Under the pieces are notes generated by a model, which was not told where the DNA came from, made no database searches, and saw only the letters and a program-made list of their open reading frames with translations. A stretch of DNA of 64,000 nt, taken from the NCBI RefSeq assembly GCF_000062885.1, contig NC_009142.1, positions 7,057,584-7,121,583 of the forward strand. The letters are read 5' to 3'. Both the position numbers and the translations under genes were made by a program. The DNA comes from Saccharopolyspora erythraea NRRL 2338. GTDB lineage: Bacteria > Actinomycetota > Actinomycetes > Mycobacteriales > Pseudonocardiaceae. This document shows positions 50,707 to 60,063 of the stretch, in pieces. How positions within the stretch are numbered: position 1 is the stretch's first letter; every line of letters begins with the position of its first letter.

Positions 50707-52995
50707 TTGAGCAGCAGGATCGGATCAACCGTGCTCGGCCACCCGCGAATCGGCCCGCGCCGGGAGCTCAAGCGCGCGCTGGAGGGCTACTGGGCGTCGC
50801 GAAGCACCGAGGCGGAGCTCAGGGAGGTCGCGCGTTCGCTGCGCGCCGGCACCTGGCGGGAACTGGCCGCCGCGGGGCTGGACTCGGTGCCGGGCAACAC
50901 CTTCTCCTACTACGACCAGGTGCTCGACACCGCTGCGACCTTCGGTGCGGTGCCCCGCCGGTTCGCCGAACTGGGCCTCGGGCCGCTGGACACCTACTTC
51001 GCGATGGCACGCGGGGTCGAGTCCACGCCGCCGCTGGAGATGACCAAGTGGTTCGACACCAACTACCACTACCTGGTGCCGGAGATCGGCCCCGGCACCA
51101 CGTTCTCCCTCGCCGACCGGACCGCGGTCGAGGACTACCGCGAAGCGGCGGCGGACGGGGTCGGCACGCGGCCCGTCGTCGTGGGCCCGCTGACCTTCCT
51201 CCTGCTGTCCAAGTCCGCTGAGGACGCGCCGAAGTCCTTCCGGCCGTTGGACAAGCTCGACGAGCTCGTCCAGCGCTACGCCGAGCTGCTCACCGAGCTG
51301 CACGACGCGGGCGCCGGTTGGGTCCAGCTCGACGAACCGGCGTTCGCCGCCGACCGCACTCCCGAGGAACTGGAGCTGCTGCGCGGCGCCTACCGGACGC
51401 TGTCGCAGCTCGATCGGCGCCCGGACATCCTGGTGGCGACCTACTTCGGCGACCCGGGCGACGCGCTGCCGACGCTGGCTTCCACCGACGTCGAGGGAAT
51501 CGCCGTCGACCTTGTCAGCAACGCATCCACTGTGGACAGTCTGGCCCGGGTGGACGGGTTGCGCTCCAAGACCTTGGTGTCAGGACTGGTCGACGGCCGC
51601 AACGTCTGGCGCACCGACCTGGACGCGGCGCTCGGCACGGCGGCCGCCCTGCTCGAGGTGGCGGGCGAGGTCGCGGTCAGCACCTCGTGCTCCCTGCTGC
51701 ACGTGCCCTACGACGTCGACGCCGAGGCGAACCTCGACCCGCACGTCCGGCCCTGGCTGGCGTTCGCGAAGCAGAAGGCGGCCGAGGTCGTCACCCTCGG
51801 CCGCGCGCTGCGCGAAGGGCGCGACTCGGTCGCCGATGAGCTGGCCGCCGCGCGCAACGCCGTCCAGGACCGCAGGTCCTCCGAGCGGCTGCGCGACAAC
51901 CGGGTGCGCGGACGGCTGGACGCGCTCAGCGCCGACAGCTACCGGCGAAGCCCCTACGACGCGCGCCGCGCCGCCCAGCGGCGGACGCTGGACCTGCCTC
52001 CGCTGCCGACCACGACCATCGGTTCCTTCCCGCAGACCCCCGACGTTCGCAAGGCACGCGCCGCGCTGCGCAACGGCTCCATCGACCAGGCCGCCTACGA
52101 CCAGCGGATGCTGGAGGAGATCAGCCGGGTCATCGCCCTCCAGGAAGCGCTCGGCCTGGACGTGCTCGTGCACGGCGAACCCGAGCGCAACGACATGGTG
52201 CAGTACTTCGCCGAGCACCTGGACGGCTTCGTCAGCACCGAGAACGGCTGGGTGCAGTCCTACGGGTCGCGCTGCGTGCGGCCCCCGATCCTCTTCGGCG
52301 ACGTGTCGCGCCCGGAGCCGATCACGACGCGGTGGGCCGAGCGGGCGCAGCGGCTGACCGAGAAGCCGGTGAAGGGCATGCTCACCGGTCCGATCACCAT
52401 CCTCGCGTGGTCCTTCGTGCGCGACGACCAGCCGCTCGGCGAGACCGCCGCGCAGGTCGCGCTGGCCATCCGCGACGAGGTGCGCGACCTGGAGGCCGCC
52501 GGAATCCGCGTGATCCAGGTGGACGAACCCGCGCTGCGGGAACTGCTGCCGCTGCGCGCCGAACAGCACGAGGACTACCTCGACTGGGCGGTGGGCTCGT
52601 TCCGGCTCGCCACCTCGGGAGTCGCCGACCGCACCCAGGTCCACACCCACCTGTGCTACTCCGAGTTCGGCGAGGTGATCGACGCTATCGTCGCGCTCGA
52701 CGCCGACGTCACCAGCATCGAGGCCGCGCGCTCGCGCATGGAGGTCCTCGACGACCTCAACGCCGTCGGGTTCGGGCGGGGCGTCGGTCCCGGTGTCTAC
52801 GACATCCACTCGCCGCGCGTGCCGAGCACCGAGGAGATCGAGGGACTGCTCGCCGCCGCCCTCCGGTCGGTGCCCGCCGAACGGTTGTGGGTCAACCCCG
52901 ACTGCGGGCTGAAGACCCGCGGCTACGCCGAGGTGGAGCCTGCGTTGCGCAGCATGGTCGAGGCGGCGGCGCGCATGCGCGCCGACCTGGCCTGA
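50707..52995 (+). CDS. metE: Cobalamin-independent methionine synthase
   Basis: 762 aa from TTG 50707, placed by AGGAGAG upstream and by the homologous start [20 protein letters not shown]. Transfers a methyl group from methyl-tetrahydrofolate (polyglutamate) to homocysteine. Two barrels: the N-terminal one with [14 protein letters not shown] and [15 protein letters not shown], the catalytic one with [36 protein letters not shown] and [16 protein letters not shown]. Zinc ligands are His648 and Cys650 ([10 protein letters not shown]) and Cys733 (NPDCGLKTR). Preceded by a cobalamin riboswitch. Confidence 0.96.
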   Translation: MSSRIGSTVLGHPRIGPRRELKRALEGYWASRSTEAELREVARSLRAGTWRELAAAGLDSVPGNTFSYYDQVLDTAATFGAVPRRFAELGLGPLDTYFAMARGVESTPPLEMTKWFDTNYHYLVPEIGPGTTFSLADRTAVEDYREAAADGVGTRPVVVGPLTFLLLSKSAEDAPKSFRPLDKLDELVQRYAELLTELHDAGAGWVQLDEPAFAADRTPEELELLRGAYRTLSQLDRRPDILVATYFGDPGDALPTLASTDVEGIAVDLVSNASTVDSLARVDGLRSKTLVSGLVDGRNVWRTDLDAALGTAAALLEVAGEVAVSTSCSLLHVPYDVDAEANLDPHVRPWLAFAKQKAAEVVTLGRALREGRDSVADELAAARNAVQDRRSSERLRDNRVRGRLDALSADSYRRSPYDARRAAQRRTLDLPPLPTTTIGSFPQTPDVRKARAALRNGSIDQAAYDQRMLEEISRVIALQEALGLDVLVHGEPERNDMVQYFAEHLDGFVSTENGWVQSYGSRCVRPPILFGDVSRPEPITTRWAERAQRLTEKPVKGMLTGPITILAWSFVRDDQPLGETAAQVALAIRDEVRDLEAAGIRVIQVDEPALRELLPLRAEQHEDYLDWAVGSFRLATSGVADRTQVHTHLCYSEFGEVIDAIVALDADVTSIEAARSRMEVLDDLNAVGFGRGVGPGVYDIHSPRVPSTEEIEGLLAAALRSVPAERLWVNPDCGLKTRGYAEVEPALRSMVEAAARMRADLA
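51526..51536. repeat. Dispersed 11-bp palindrome TCCACTGTGGA, site 3 of 3
   Basis: It lies inside metE and uses the uncommon codons GCA TCC ACT GTG. The same palindrome, as its complement TCCACAGTGGA, is at 5247-5257 just upstream of the GH15 start. A one-base variant is at 14023-14033. Confidence 0.35.
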
Positions 52996-53061
52996 TCCGC
53001 GGGAGGCATCCATCGGCGACTTGCTCAGCCGCCACTCAGACAACCTTGGCAAGATAAGCGC

Positions 53062-54018
53062 GTGAACGCAGAGCGCGATCGAGTGGACGTCCGCGGCGTG
53101 GTCGGCTTCGTCGCCATCGCCTACCTCCCGGCATGGCTGATGACGCTCCCGCTGTGGCTGACCGGCCAGGGCCTGACCTGGGCGTGGTCGCCGCTGGTGC
53201 TCGTCGCCATGATGTTCATGCCCGCCGTGGCGGCCCTCGTGGTGAACAGGTGGATCAGCCCGCGGCCGAAACCGCTGCGCGCCACCGGGCTCACGAACCC
53301 GGGCGGGATCAGGAAGTGGTGGCGCTACGCGCTGCTGGCGTGGCTGGCCCCGCCCGCGACCATGTTCGTGGCGCTGGTCGTCGGCTACATGCTCAACTTC
53401 TACGAGGCGGACTGGACCGGGTTCTCCGGCCTCGCCGAGCAACTCCAGGGCGGCGTCGTCGGCTCGGCGCCGCAGGCGGCAGGCACCCTGGCTCTCGGCC
53501 AGATCGCGCAGGTCTTCCTGCTCGGCTGGCTCAACGTGATCCCTGCCCTGGGCGAGGAACTCGGCTGGCGCGGCTACCTGGTGCCCGCGCTGCTCCCGCT
53601 CGGGCAGCCGGGGGCGCTGCTCACCAGCGGCGTGCTCTGGGGCCTGTGGCACGCGCCGGTGCTCGTGCTCGGCTACAACTACCCCACCGTGCCGGTGGTC
53701 GTGTCGTTCATCATGATGACCTGCTTCTGCGTGCTGGTGGGCGCGCTGCTGAGCTGGCTGCGGCTCGCCGGCGGCAGCGTGTGGCCCGCGGCCATCGCCC
53801 ACGGTTTCCTCAACGCCTCGGCCGGTCTCTCACTGGTTTTCAGTGCGGCGGGGCACCCGGTCGACAACGTCTCGGCGGGCCTGCTCGGCTGGACCGGCTG
53901 GCTCGTCCTGGTCCTGCTCATCCTGACCCTGGTGATGTTCGACAAGCTGCCCGTCCGCATCGAGCAGCCGAAGGAGGAGGGCATCAGCCGAGGCGTCCAG
54001 CGCCGCAGCCGCCGATGA
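53062..54018 (+). CDS. CPBP-family intramembrane glutamic/metallo-protease
   Basis: 318 aa from GTG 53062. About eight TM helices. The CPBP (CAAX protease and bacteriocin-processing) motifs are EELGWRGYLVPALLP (motif 1, Glu-Glu and Arg) near residue 170, GLWHAPVLVLGY (motif 2, His) near 198 and AIAHGFLNASAG (motif 3, His) near 245. Members cleave membrane proteins or give bacteriocin immunity. The substrate is unknown. It converges with a broken synthase gene, 24 bp away. Confidence 0.9.
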   Translation: MNAERDRVDVRGVVGFVAIAYLPAWLMTLPLWLTGQGLTWAWSPLVLVAMMFMPAVAALVVNRWISPRPKPLRATGLTNPGGIRKWWRYALLAWLAPPATMFVALVVGYMLNFYEADWTGFSGLAEQLQGGVVGSAPQAAGTLALGQIAQVFLLGWLNVIPALGEELGWRGYLVPALLPLGQPGALLTSGVLWGLWHAPVLVLGYNYPTVPVVVSFIMMTCFCVLVGALLSWLRLAGGSVWPAAIAHGFLNASAGLSLVFSAAGHPVDNVSAGLLGWTGWLVLVLLILTLVMFDKLPVRIEQPKEEGISRGVQRRSRR

Positions 54019-54041
54019 CCGCGAGCCTCGGCAGCCGCGTG

Positions 54042-55072
54042 TCAGGCCGCCCCGGCCTTGTCCTCGCGGGAGGCCGCGCGCTGGACACCTGAAGGGGTCC
54101 TCGCCGTGAGGCGCCTCGTCGCAGCCCGCGCGTATCCGGCGGCGAACTCGGCGCACGAAGCCGTCGCGCACACCGCCCGCGCGGTGCGGGTCGCGCGGAA
54201 GATGTCGTGCCCGGACCTCGTGATCCGCTCCAGGCCGTGCTGCCCCAGGCGCACGTAGAGGCGGGGAAGCTCCCTCATGCTGGGGTGCACCGAACGCCAC
54301 CAGTCGGCGGCCTGGGCGAAGTGCAGCCGCGCGCGCTCGGCCTCGAAACGGACCAGTTCGCGCAGCGGTTCGGTCATCCGCCCGCTCCGCGCCGCCTCCG
54401 CCAGGTCGTCGGTGCTGATCCCGAACGCGTCCAGGTCCTCCAGCGGCAGGTAGCAACGGCCGTCCTCGATGTCCTCGCGCAGATCGCGCAGGTAGTCGGT
54501 GAGCTGGAGCCCGGCGCTCGCGTGGATCGCGTGGACGGCGCAGTGCTCCGTGCCGTGCGGGGGATGCGACAGCAGCGCGTTGACCCACAGACCGTTGTGC
54601 CCGCACACGGCGTCGACGTAGCGCCGCAGGTCCGTGTAGGTCGGGTAGTGCGTGACGCGCAGATCGGTCGCGATGGTGTCCATGAACTCCCGCACCGATT
54701 CCCGCGGTACGTCCCACGTGCGCACGAGGGCGCGAAGGCACGTCCGAGCTGCCGGCCGAGGTGGTGCTGGGGACTGGCCGGCGCGCTCGGCCGCGGCGCA
54801 CCCGTCTCCAGCAGCTCGAAGAACTCGCTCGCGTGGGCGTCGTAGCCCACGATGCGCTGCGACACGGGCTGGTGCGGATCGTCGACGAGGTCGTCGACGT
54901 AGGTGACGAACCCGATCAGGGCTTCCCAGTGCGGACGACGGCCGGGAGGCAGGAGCAGCCGGACGGGGTGGGCGGGCTTGGCGCGCCTGCGAAGGAACTC
55001 ACCCGCGGTCTCGTACGCGCCGCACAGCTACGGATCGGTCAGGCCGGCCGCCCGGATCTCCCTCGCACTCAT
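54042..55072 (-). pseudogene. Broken squalene/phytoene synthase-like gene
   Basis: The family condenses two prenyl diphosphates head to head. Reading from ATG 55072, the protein is MSAREIRAAGLTDP, then TAG at 55028-55030 (where family members have Gln), then LCGAYETAGEFLRRR. The first Asp-rich motif YVDDLVDDPHQP follows. Near 54730 the frame shifts after HHLGRQLGRAFA and continues as LVRTWDVPRESVREFMDT, RYVDAVCGHNGLWVNALL and LQLTDYLRDLREDIEDGRCYLP with the second Asp motif. One stop plus one frameshift make it non-functional. The C-terminal 227 codons remain open. Confidence 0.75.
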
Positions 55073-55284
55073 CCGCAGCTCTTTCCGGGCGTCTGGTCGC
55101 GGACGCCGCGAGAGATGTTCCGCAGCGGAGCAAAGCGCGTCCGCACGACCCCGGCAGCGCGCTCTGCCAATACCTCCCGACGAGTGGTCGTTTTCACCGA
55201 CCTGCGCCGGCTCGGACGTCGAAGCATTCCTGCTCGCCCACGCATTGCGAGGCGGCCACCCGAAACTCCGCCCCCGAACGCGAA

Positions 55285-55321
55285 GCGGGGGTCTTCCCGC
55301 CCCTGGCGGAAAGACCCCCGC
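55285..55321 (-). terminator. Hairpin terminator after the class A PBP gene
   Basis: GCGGGGGTCTT-CCCGCC (55285-55301) pairs with GGCGGA-AAGACCCCCGC (55305-55321), one mismatch, just downstream of the PBP stop on the minus strand. Confidence 0.65.
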
Positions 55322-55341
55322 GAACTACTGCGAAACGCCCC

Positions 55342-57474
55342 TTACCTCGGGGGAGCCGCCGGCGGCGGCGCCGGGGCACCCGGCAGCGGCGCGGACGGCA
55401 AGCCCTCGTGGATCCTCGTCATGGCGTCGAACCAGGTGCGGGCAGGCACCTTTCCGCCGTAGATGTTGCCGCCGTGCTTGCCGCACAGGTACGGCGGTGC
55501 GTCACCGCCGCCGTCGCAGATGCCCTGCGGGCTGTTGCCGTCGGCGTAGGTCAGCACCGCGCCGGCCATCTGCGGGGTCGCCGCCAGGAAGCCCGCCGAC
55601 TTGTGCTCCTGCGTCGTACCGGTCTTGCCGATCATCGGCCGGTTCCAGCCGACCGCCTGGGCGGCCTGGCGGGAGGTGCCGTCGGTGTCGTCCTTGCTCA
55701 TGCCCTGTGCGAGCTGGTTGGCGACGTGCGGTGCGATCGCCTGCTCGCAGGCGCCTTCGTTGAGCGGCACGATGTTGCCGTTGCGGTCCTTGACCTCCTC
55801 CAGCGGAGTCGGCGGGCAGTAGACGCCGTCGCTCATGATCGTCGCCGCGACGTTGGAGAGCTCCAGCACGCTGGTCGGGGTGTAGCCCAGGGTGAACGCG
55901 CCCCGGTTGCCCTTCTTGATCACCTCTGCCTGCGACGGACCGTTCGAGCCGTCGTCCTTGAGGGTCTGGCCGCTGGAGTTCACGCCGAGCATGCCGTGCC
56001 GCAGCCCGAGGCGAGCGGCCATGTCGACGACGTTGCTGAGCCCCGCCCGTTCCTGCAGCGCGACGAACGCGGTGTTCGGCGACGTCGCCAGCGCCATCTG
56101 GAGCGTCCGCGGGCCGGGCTGCACACCGTCGGCGTTGCCGACCGTGTAGGGCGCGGTGCCGTTCTTGTAGACGCGCGAGGTGTAGGACGGCGGGACGTCG
56201 ATGACGTCGTAGGGGCTCATGCCCTGCTCCATGGCCGACGCCGCCGTGAACACCTTGTAGATCGAGCCCGCACCGAACGGCTGGACCCGGCTGACGATGT
56301 CGTAGGCGCTCTGGCCCTTGCTCAGGTCGTTGCCGAAGTCGCGGTTGGCGACCAGCGCCCGCACCTTGTGCTTGTCCTTGCCCGGCTGCACGACCGACAT
56401 CACGTTCGCGATGCCCTCGGTCTGGGTCGGGACCTGCTTCTGGGCGGCCTGCTTGGCCGCGTCGCTGGACTTGCGGTCGAGCGTGGTGCGGACCGTGTAA
56501 CCGCCGGTCTTGAGGTCGTCTGAGTCGATCCCGAGCCGCTCCAGGTAGTCCTTGACGTAGCTGCAGAAGAAGCCGTCGGTGGTGCCGTCGCCGAGGCCGA
56601 CGCAGCCGTTCGGCGGGCGGCCGAGCGGGGACATCACGCCGAGCGGCTCCTTCTTGGCCTGTTCGGCGTCCTGCGGGGTGATGCGGATGTTGTTGTTCGG
56701 GTCGGCCATCAGGTCGATCACCAGGTTGCGGCGGGCCATCGCGTCGGCCGGGTTGCTGTTGGGGTTCAGCGAACCGGGCTGGTTGACGATGGCGGCGAGC
56801 AGCGCGGACTGGGCGATCGTCAGCTTGTCCGGGGTGGTGCCGAAGTAGGTCTGGGCGGCCGCACCGACGCCGAAGGTCTGGTTGCCGAACGGCACCACGT
56901 TGAGGTATCCGGTGAGGATCTCCTCCTTGGTCATGGTGCGTTCGAGCTCGACGGCGATCTTGGCCTCGCGCAGCTTTCGCGCGATGGTGGTCTCCTTGGC
57001 CTTCTCGGCGTCCATCTCGGTCTGCGCGACGACGTGCACCAGGTAGTTCTTGACGTACTGCTGGGTGATCGTGGACGCGCCCTGCGCGGTCTCACCGCTG
57101 CTGACGTTGGTCGCCAGCGCGCGCATGGTGCCCTGCCAGTCGACCCCGCCGTGGTCCCAGAACCGCTTGTCCTCGACGGCGGTGATGGCCGCCTTCATGG
57201 TGTCGGGGATCTGCTCCGGCGGCGTCTCGACCCGGTAGTCCTTGAAGAAGTAGGCGATCGGGTCGCCGTCCTTGTCGGTGACGGTCGACACCTGCGGCAT
57301 GTCGCGCTGCGCAAGCGAACTCGACATCCTGGACATGGCATCCGTCGCCTGGTTCACCACCGCGCCCGCGCCGGTGGCCAGCGGCATCATCAGGCTCGCC
57401 ACCAGGACCCCCGCGAGCACGCACAGGCCGAACATCTTCAGTAGTACGCCGCTGCGCACGCCAGCCCCAATCAT
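55342..57474 (-). CDS. Class A penicillin-binding protein (PonA type)
   Basis: 710 aa, ATG 57474 (a TTG directly before it is less likely). One N-terminal TM helix near 10-37. GT51 glycosyltransferase domain: ITAVEDKRFWDHGGVDWQGT with the catalytic Glu, QGASTITQQYVKNYL and GYLNVVPFGNQTFGVGAAA. Transpeptidase: SxxK in FGAGSIYKVFTAASA near residue 395, SxN in ATSPNTAFVALQ, and KTGT in IGKTGTTQEHKSAGF. The C-terminus is Pro/Ala-rich without PASTA repeats. It polymerises and cross-links peptidoglycan. Confidence 0.94.
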   Translation of the reverse strand: MIGAGVRSGVLLKMFGLCVLAGVLVASLMMPLATGAGAVVNQATDAMSRMSSSLAQRDMPQVSTVTDKDGDPIAYFFKDYRVETPPEQIPDTMKAAITAVEDKRFWDHGGVDWQGTMRALATNVSSGETAQGASTITQQYVKNYLVHVVAQTEMDAEKAKETTIARKLREAKIAVELERTMTKEEILTGYLNVVPFGNQTFGVGAAAQTYFGTTPDKLTIAQSALLAAIVNQPGSLNPNSNPADAMARRNLVIDLMADPNNNIRITPQDAEQAKKEPLGVMSPLGRPPNGCVGLGDGTTDGFFCSYVKDYLERLGIDSDDLKTGGYTVRTTLDRKSSDAAKQAAQKQVPTQTEGIANVMSVVQPGKDKHKVRALVANRDFGNDLSKGQSAYDIVSRVQPFGAGSIYKVFTAASAMEQGMSPYDVIDVPPSYTSRVYKNGTAPYTVGNADGVQPGPRTLQMALATSPNTAFVALQERAGLSNVVDMAARLGLRHGMLGVNSSGQTLKDDGSNGPSQAEVIKKGNRGAFTLGYTPTSVLELSNVAATIMSDGVYCPPTPLEEVKDRNGNIVPLNEGACEQAIAPHVANQLAQGMSKDDTDGTSRQAAQAVGWNRPMIGKTGTTQEHKSAGFLAATPQMAGAVLTYADGNSPQGICDGGGDAPPYLCGKHGGNIYGGKVPARTWFDAMTRIHEGLPSAPLPGAPAPPPAAPPR

Positions 57475-57835
57475 CAAGTGTCACGCGACTTGATCGCCGA
57501 ACGCGGTCCGCGGGCGGCCACCGATGCCCACCTCGCCGATCGCACACCGAACCCGCATGGAAAACACCCGCGACGCCCGCCCCCGGCGGGATCGTCCGCA
57601 TTCGCTTCTCCAGTAGTCGGTTCAATGCGTTGATATCACATCGGTGGAAGTCGCCTTCCCCGCGCCGAACGGTTCACCGGCCGCCCGAACGGGACCCGCG
57701 AGTCCCGCTTCGTACGACGCGCCACCGGCGGCGAGGTTGCCCGTCTCCTGGTTGCGATTCCGCATCGCGTGCGCAACCGGATCACTACACTTGGTCACCG
57801 AGTTCCGATCCGCTTCACCGCACGATGGAGGACCT
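57475..57835. other. Intergenic region between divergent genes
   Basis: 361 nt holding the promoters of the PBP gene (minus) and the small tail-motif protein (plus). A/T-richer patches lie near 57625-57640 (GCGTTGATATCACATC) and 57770-57800. I see no gene, RNA or clear operator. Confidence 0.35.
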
Positions 57836-58216
57836 ATGACCGACCCGTTCATGGACGCGCTCGCGACCGCCCTCGCGGGTCAGGCGGTGACCGCGCTCGG
57901 CGCCGCGGGCACGGCGGCGCTGGTGAAGGTCCGCGAGCTCCTGCGCCGGCGGTCGGACCGGGACCCCGAGACGTTGGCCGCGCTCGAGGCGGCCGAGGGC
58001 CCGGACGCCGGCGCGCCGCAGATCAAGGCGCTCGCCGAGCGGCTGGACCGGGTCTCCCAGGAGGACCCGGGCTTCGGCGAGGAGCTTCGCACCGAAGGCG
58101 CGCCCATCCACAACGACATCACCGCGAGCGAGAACAGCGTGGTGAACGTCAACCACGGCAACGTGGACAAGCTCATCCAGAGCCGCGAGATCCACGGCGG
58201 CATCACGTTCAACTGA
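57836..58216 (+). CDS. Small protein with amyloid/RHIM-like C-terminal tail
   Basis: 126 aa, ATG 57836 after GGAGG. The N-terminal 40 residues are helical and Ala/Leu-rich (MDALATALAGQAVTALGAAGTAALVKVRELL), followed by a charged helix. The C-terminal 30 residues read NDITASENSVVNVNHGNVDKL, then IQSREIHGGITFN. This N-x-[IV]...V..G.V..LIQ...I.GGI.F pattern resembles the short tails of many actinobacterial NACHT/effector-associated proteins proposed to form signalling amyloids. That is an inference from pattern. No partner NLR gene lies beside it. Transcribed alone. Confidence 0.7.
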   Translation: MTDPFMDALATALAGQAVTALGAAGTAALVKVRELLRRRSDRDPETLAALEAAEGPDAGAPQIKALAERLDRVSQEDPGFGEELRTEGAPIHNDITASENSVVNVNHGNVDKLIQSREIHGGITFN

Positions 58217-58371
58217 GGCCGGGCAAACATCGGCTGACACGGGGCCGCTCCCGCTGAGGCCGAGTCGCTCTGACCGGCACCAGGCTGCTCTGGCTGACGC
58301 CGGGCCGCATCGGCCGAAGCCGGGTCCGCGCACCCGCGGCGCCGGCGTGACGTCGGACACGCCGGGCGGGT

Positions 58372-58806
58372 TCAGCCCGCTCGGCGGTCGGCCTCGTTGA
58401 GCTCGGCCAAGTACCGGTTGTACTCGGCCATCGCCGGATCCTCGTCGTCGTCGACCGGCGGCGCCGGAGGCGGGACGAGGGGACGCCGCCGATGCTTCTC
58501 GGCGGCCTGCTCCGCGCTCGCGGCGGCGGCACCCGAGATGCTGGGCGCCGCTTCCGCCGTCCCGGTCTCCGGGAGAGCGGGCACGGCTTCGGCCACCTTG
58601 TGCATGCGCGCCACGCGGACCCACAGGAAGATCGTGAACGCCCCGAACAGCGGCCACATCAGCGCGTAACCGAGGTTCTGCGCGCTTCCGCCCGCCTCGT
58701 GCGCGCGGTCCCACTGCCAGCGGGCGAGGAAGCCGGTGGCGATGGTGGCCGCGAGGAAAAGCAGGTGCAGCAGCAGCCATCGCGGTGTCAACAGGCTGCG
58801 GTTCAC
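58372..58806 (-). CDS. Conserved actinobacterial two-TM membrane protein
   Basis: 144 aa from GTG 58806. TM1 (WLLLHLLFLAATIATGFLARWQWDRA) has a SURF1-like RWLL...G..WQ.DRA pattern. TM2 (LGYALMWPLFGAFTIFLWVRVAR) follows. The cytoplasmic tail of about 75 residues is Pro/Ala-rich and ends DEDPAMAEYNRYLAELNEADRR, a conserved-looking helix. Function unknown. The downstream 150 bp consist of degenerate GCTGA/CCGGG repeats without coding potential. Confidence 0.8.
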   Translation of the reverse strand: MNRSLLTPRWLLLHLLFLAATIATGFLARWQWDRAHEAGGSAQNLGYALMWPLFGAFTIFLWVRVARMHKVAEAVPALPETGTAEAAPSISGAAAASAEQAAEKHRRRPLVPPPAPPVDDDEDPAMAEYNRYLAELNEADRRAG

Positions 58807-58890
58807 ACCTGGATTCTAGGTGCTCCGAAGCGGGTGCGGCGCCCAGGTGGGCGGGCAAGGCCCGGCAGGCGGCCCGTAGGCCGAGGGGTA

Positions 58891-59970
58891 CTAGGCGCCA
58901 CTCGCGGGCTGCTCGCAGTCCCGCACCGGTTCCGCCACGGGCACTCCCCCGGCCTCCAGCAGCCGGCGCAAGCGAGCCGGGTAGTCGGTGATCAGGCCGT
59001 CGACGCCCATGTCGATCAGCGCGTTCATCGTGGCTTCGTCGTTCACCGTCCACGGCACGACGGCCAGGCCCGCGCGGTGCGCCTCCTCGACGAGCGCCGG
59101 CGTGGTGAACGGCACGTAGCCGGGGTCGCCGACCGCGCCGCCCTGCGGTTCGCCGTGCAGCGGTGACAGGGCGGCGGCTCCGAAGGTCCGCACCGCGCGC
59201 ACCGGGCTGCCGCCGAAGTCGTCGATGTCCAGGCCGCCCAGCCACGGCGATGCCCCTGGCTCGCCGACCTCCAGGAACTTCGGCTCGGTGAGCGCGACCA
59301 CGGGCAGCCACGGCTCGACCCGCCGCATCAGCCGCAGCGCACCCCAGTCGAAGCTCTGGACCGTGACGCGTCCGAGCATCCCGGCCTGGCGGACCTGCTC
59401 GGCGACCACCCGCACGAACTGCTCGCGCGGGGCCGTCTCGTGCGGGGCGGCGGCCTCCACCTTGGTTTCGATGTTGAAGCGGACGTCGTGGGCGCGGCAG
59501 GCGCGGACGAGGGCGAAGACCTCGCGCAGCGTCGGCATGCGCGCCCCGGGCGCCGGCTGCTGCTCGGGGTAGTCCGGGTGGGTCCGAGAACCGCAGTCCA
59601 GCGTGCGGACCTGCGCGAAGGTGAGGTCCTTGACGTAGGAGCCCGCGTACGGGAACTGCGGGTCACCCGGGAACGCGGGGGCGGTGTCCAGGCACTTCCC
59701 GGGCTTGATCTGCCGGTCGTGGGTGACCACCTCGCGCCCGTCGGCGGTGATCTGCACGTCGAGCTCGAGCGTCGTGACACCGATCCGCATGGCGTTGGCG
59801 AACGCCGGGAGCGTGCCCTCCGGGTAGTGGGCGATGCCGCCGCGATGCGCCTGTAGGTCGAAGCCCGGCCCGTGCCCGGGAGGTCCGGCGGCCGCGGGCG
59901 CGACGATGCCCGCCGACAGCGCGACCGACACCAGCAGGGAGCTCACCGCGCGCAGCGACTTCGATCTCAT
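58891..59970 (-). CDS. Secreted glycerophosphodiester phosphodiesterase
   Basis: 359 aa, ATG 59970. Signal peptide (MRSKSLRAVSSLLVSVALSA ... PAAAG). GDPD TIM barrel: LQAHRGGIAHYPEGTLPAF with catalytic His and Arg, TTLELDVQITADGREVVTHD with the metal Glu-x-Asp and second His, NIETKVEA with a further Glu, and C-terminal VVPWTVNDEATMNALIDMGVDGLITDYP. It hydrolyses glycerophosphodiesters outside the cell, releasing glycerol-3-phosphate, or acts on teichoic-type polymers. Confidence 0.93.
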   Translation of the reverse strand: MRSKSLRAVSSLLVSVALSAGIVAPAAAGPPGHGPGFDLQAHRGGIAHYPEGTLPAFANAMRIGVTTLELDVQITADGREVVTHDRQIKPGKCLDTAPAFPGDPQFPYAGSYVKDLTFAQVRTLDCGSRTHPDYPEQQPAPGARMPTLREVFALVRACRAHDVRFNIETKVEAAAPHETAPREQFVRVVAEQVRQAGMLGRVTVQSFDWGALRLMRRVEPWLPVVALTEPKFLEVGEPGASPWLGGLDIDDFGGSPVRAVRTFGAAALSPLHGEPQGGAVGDPGYVPFTTPALVEEAHRAGLAVVPWTVNDEATMNALIDMGVDGLITDYPARLRRLLEAGGVPVAEPVRDCEQPASGA

Positions 59971-60063
59971 GGGCGGCAGGCTGCCGGCTCCGGGCGTCGT
60001 GCGGGCGTGCGGCAGGTTGCGGTGCGGCGACGCTTCGGCGTCGAGCGCCCCCACGGCGCGGGA

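Noticed and set aside
55073-55284. Additional 5' coding part of the broken prenyl synthase
   Set aside because: The frame upstream of the ATG at 55072 shows no family-like sequence.
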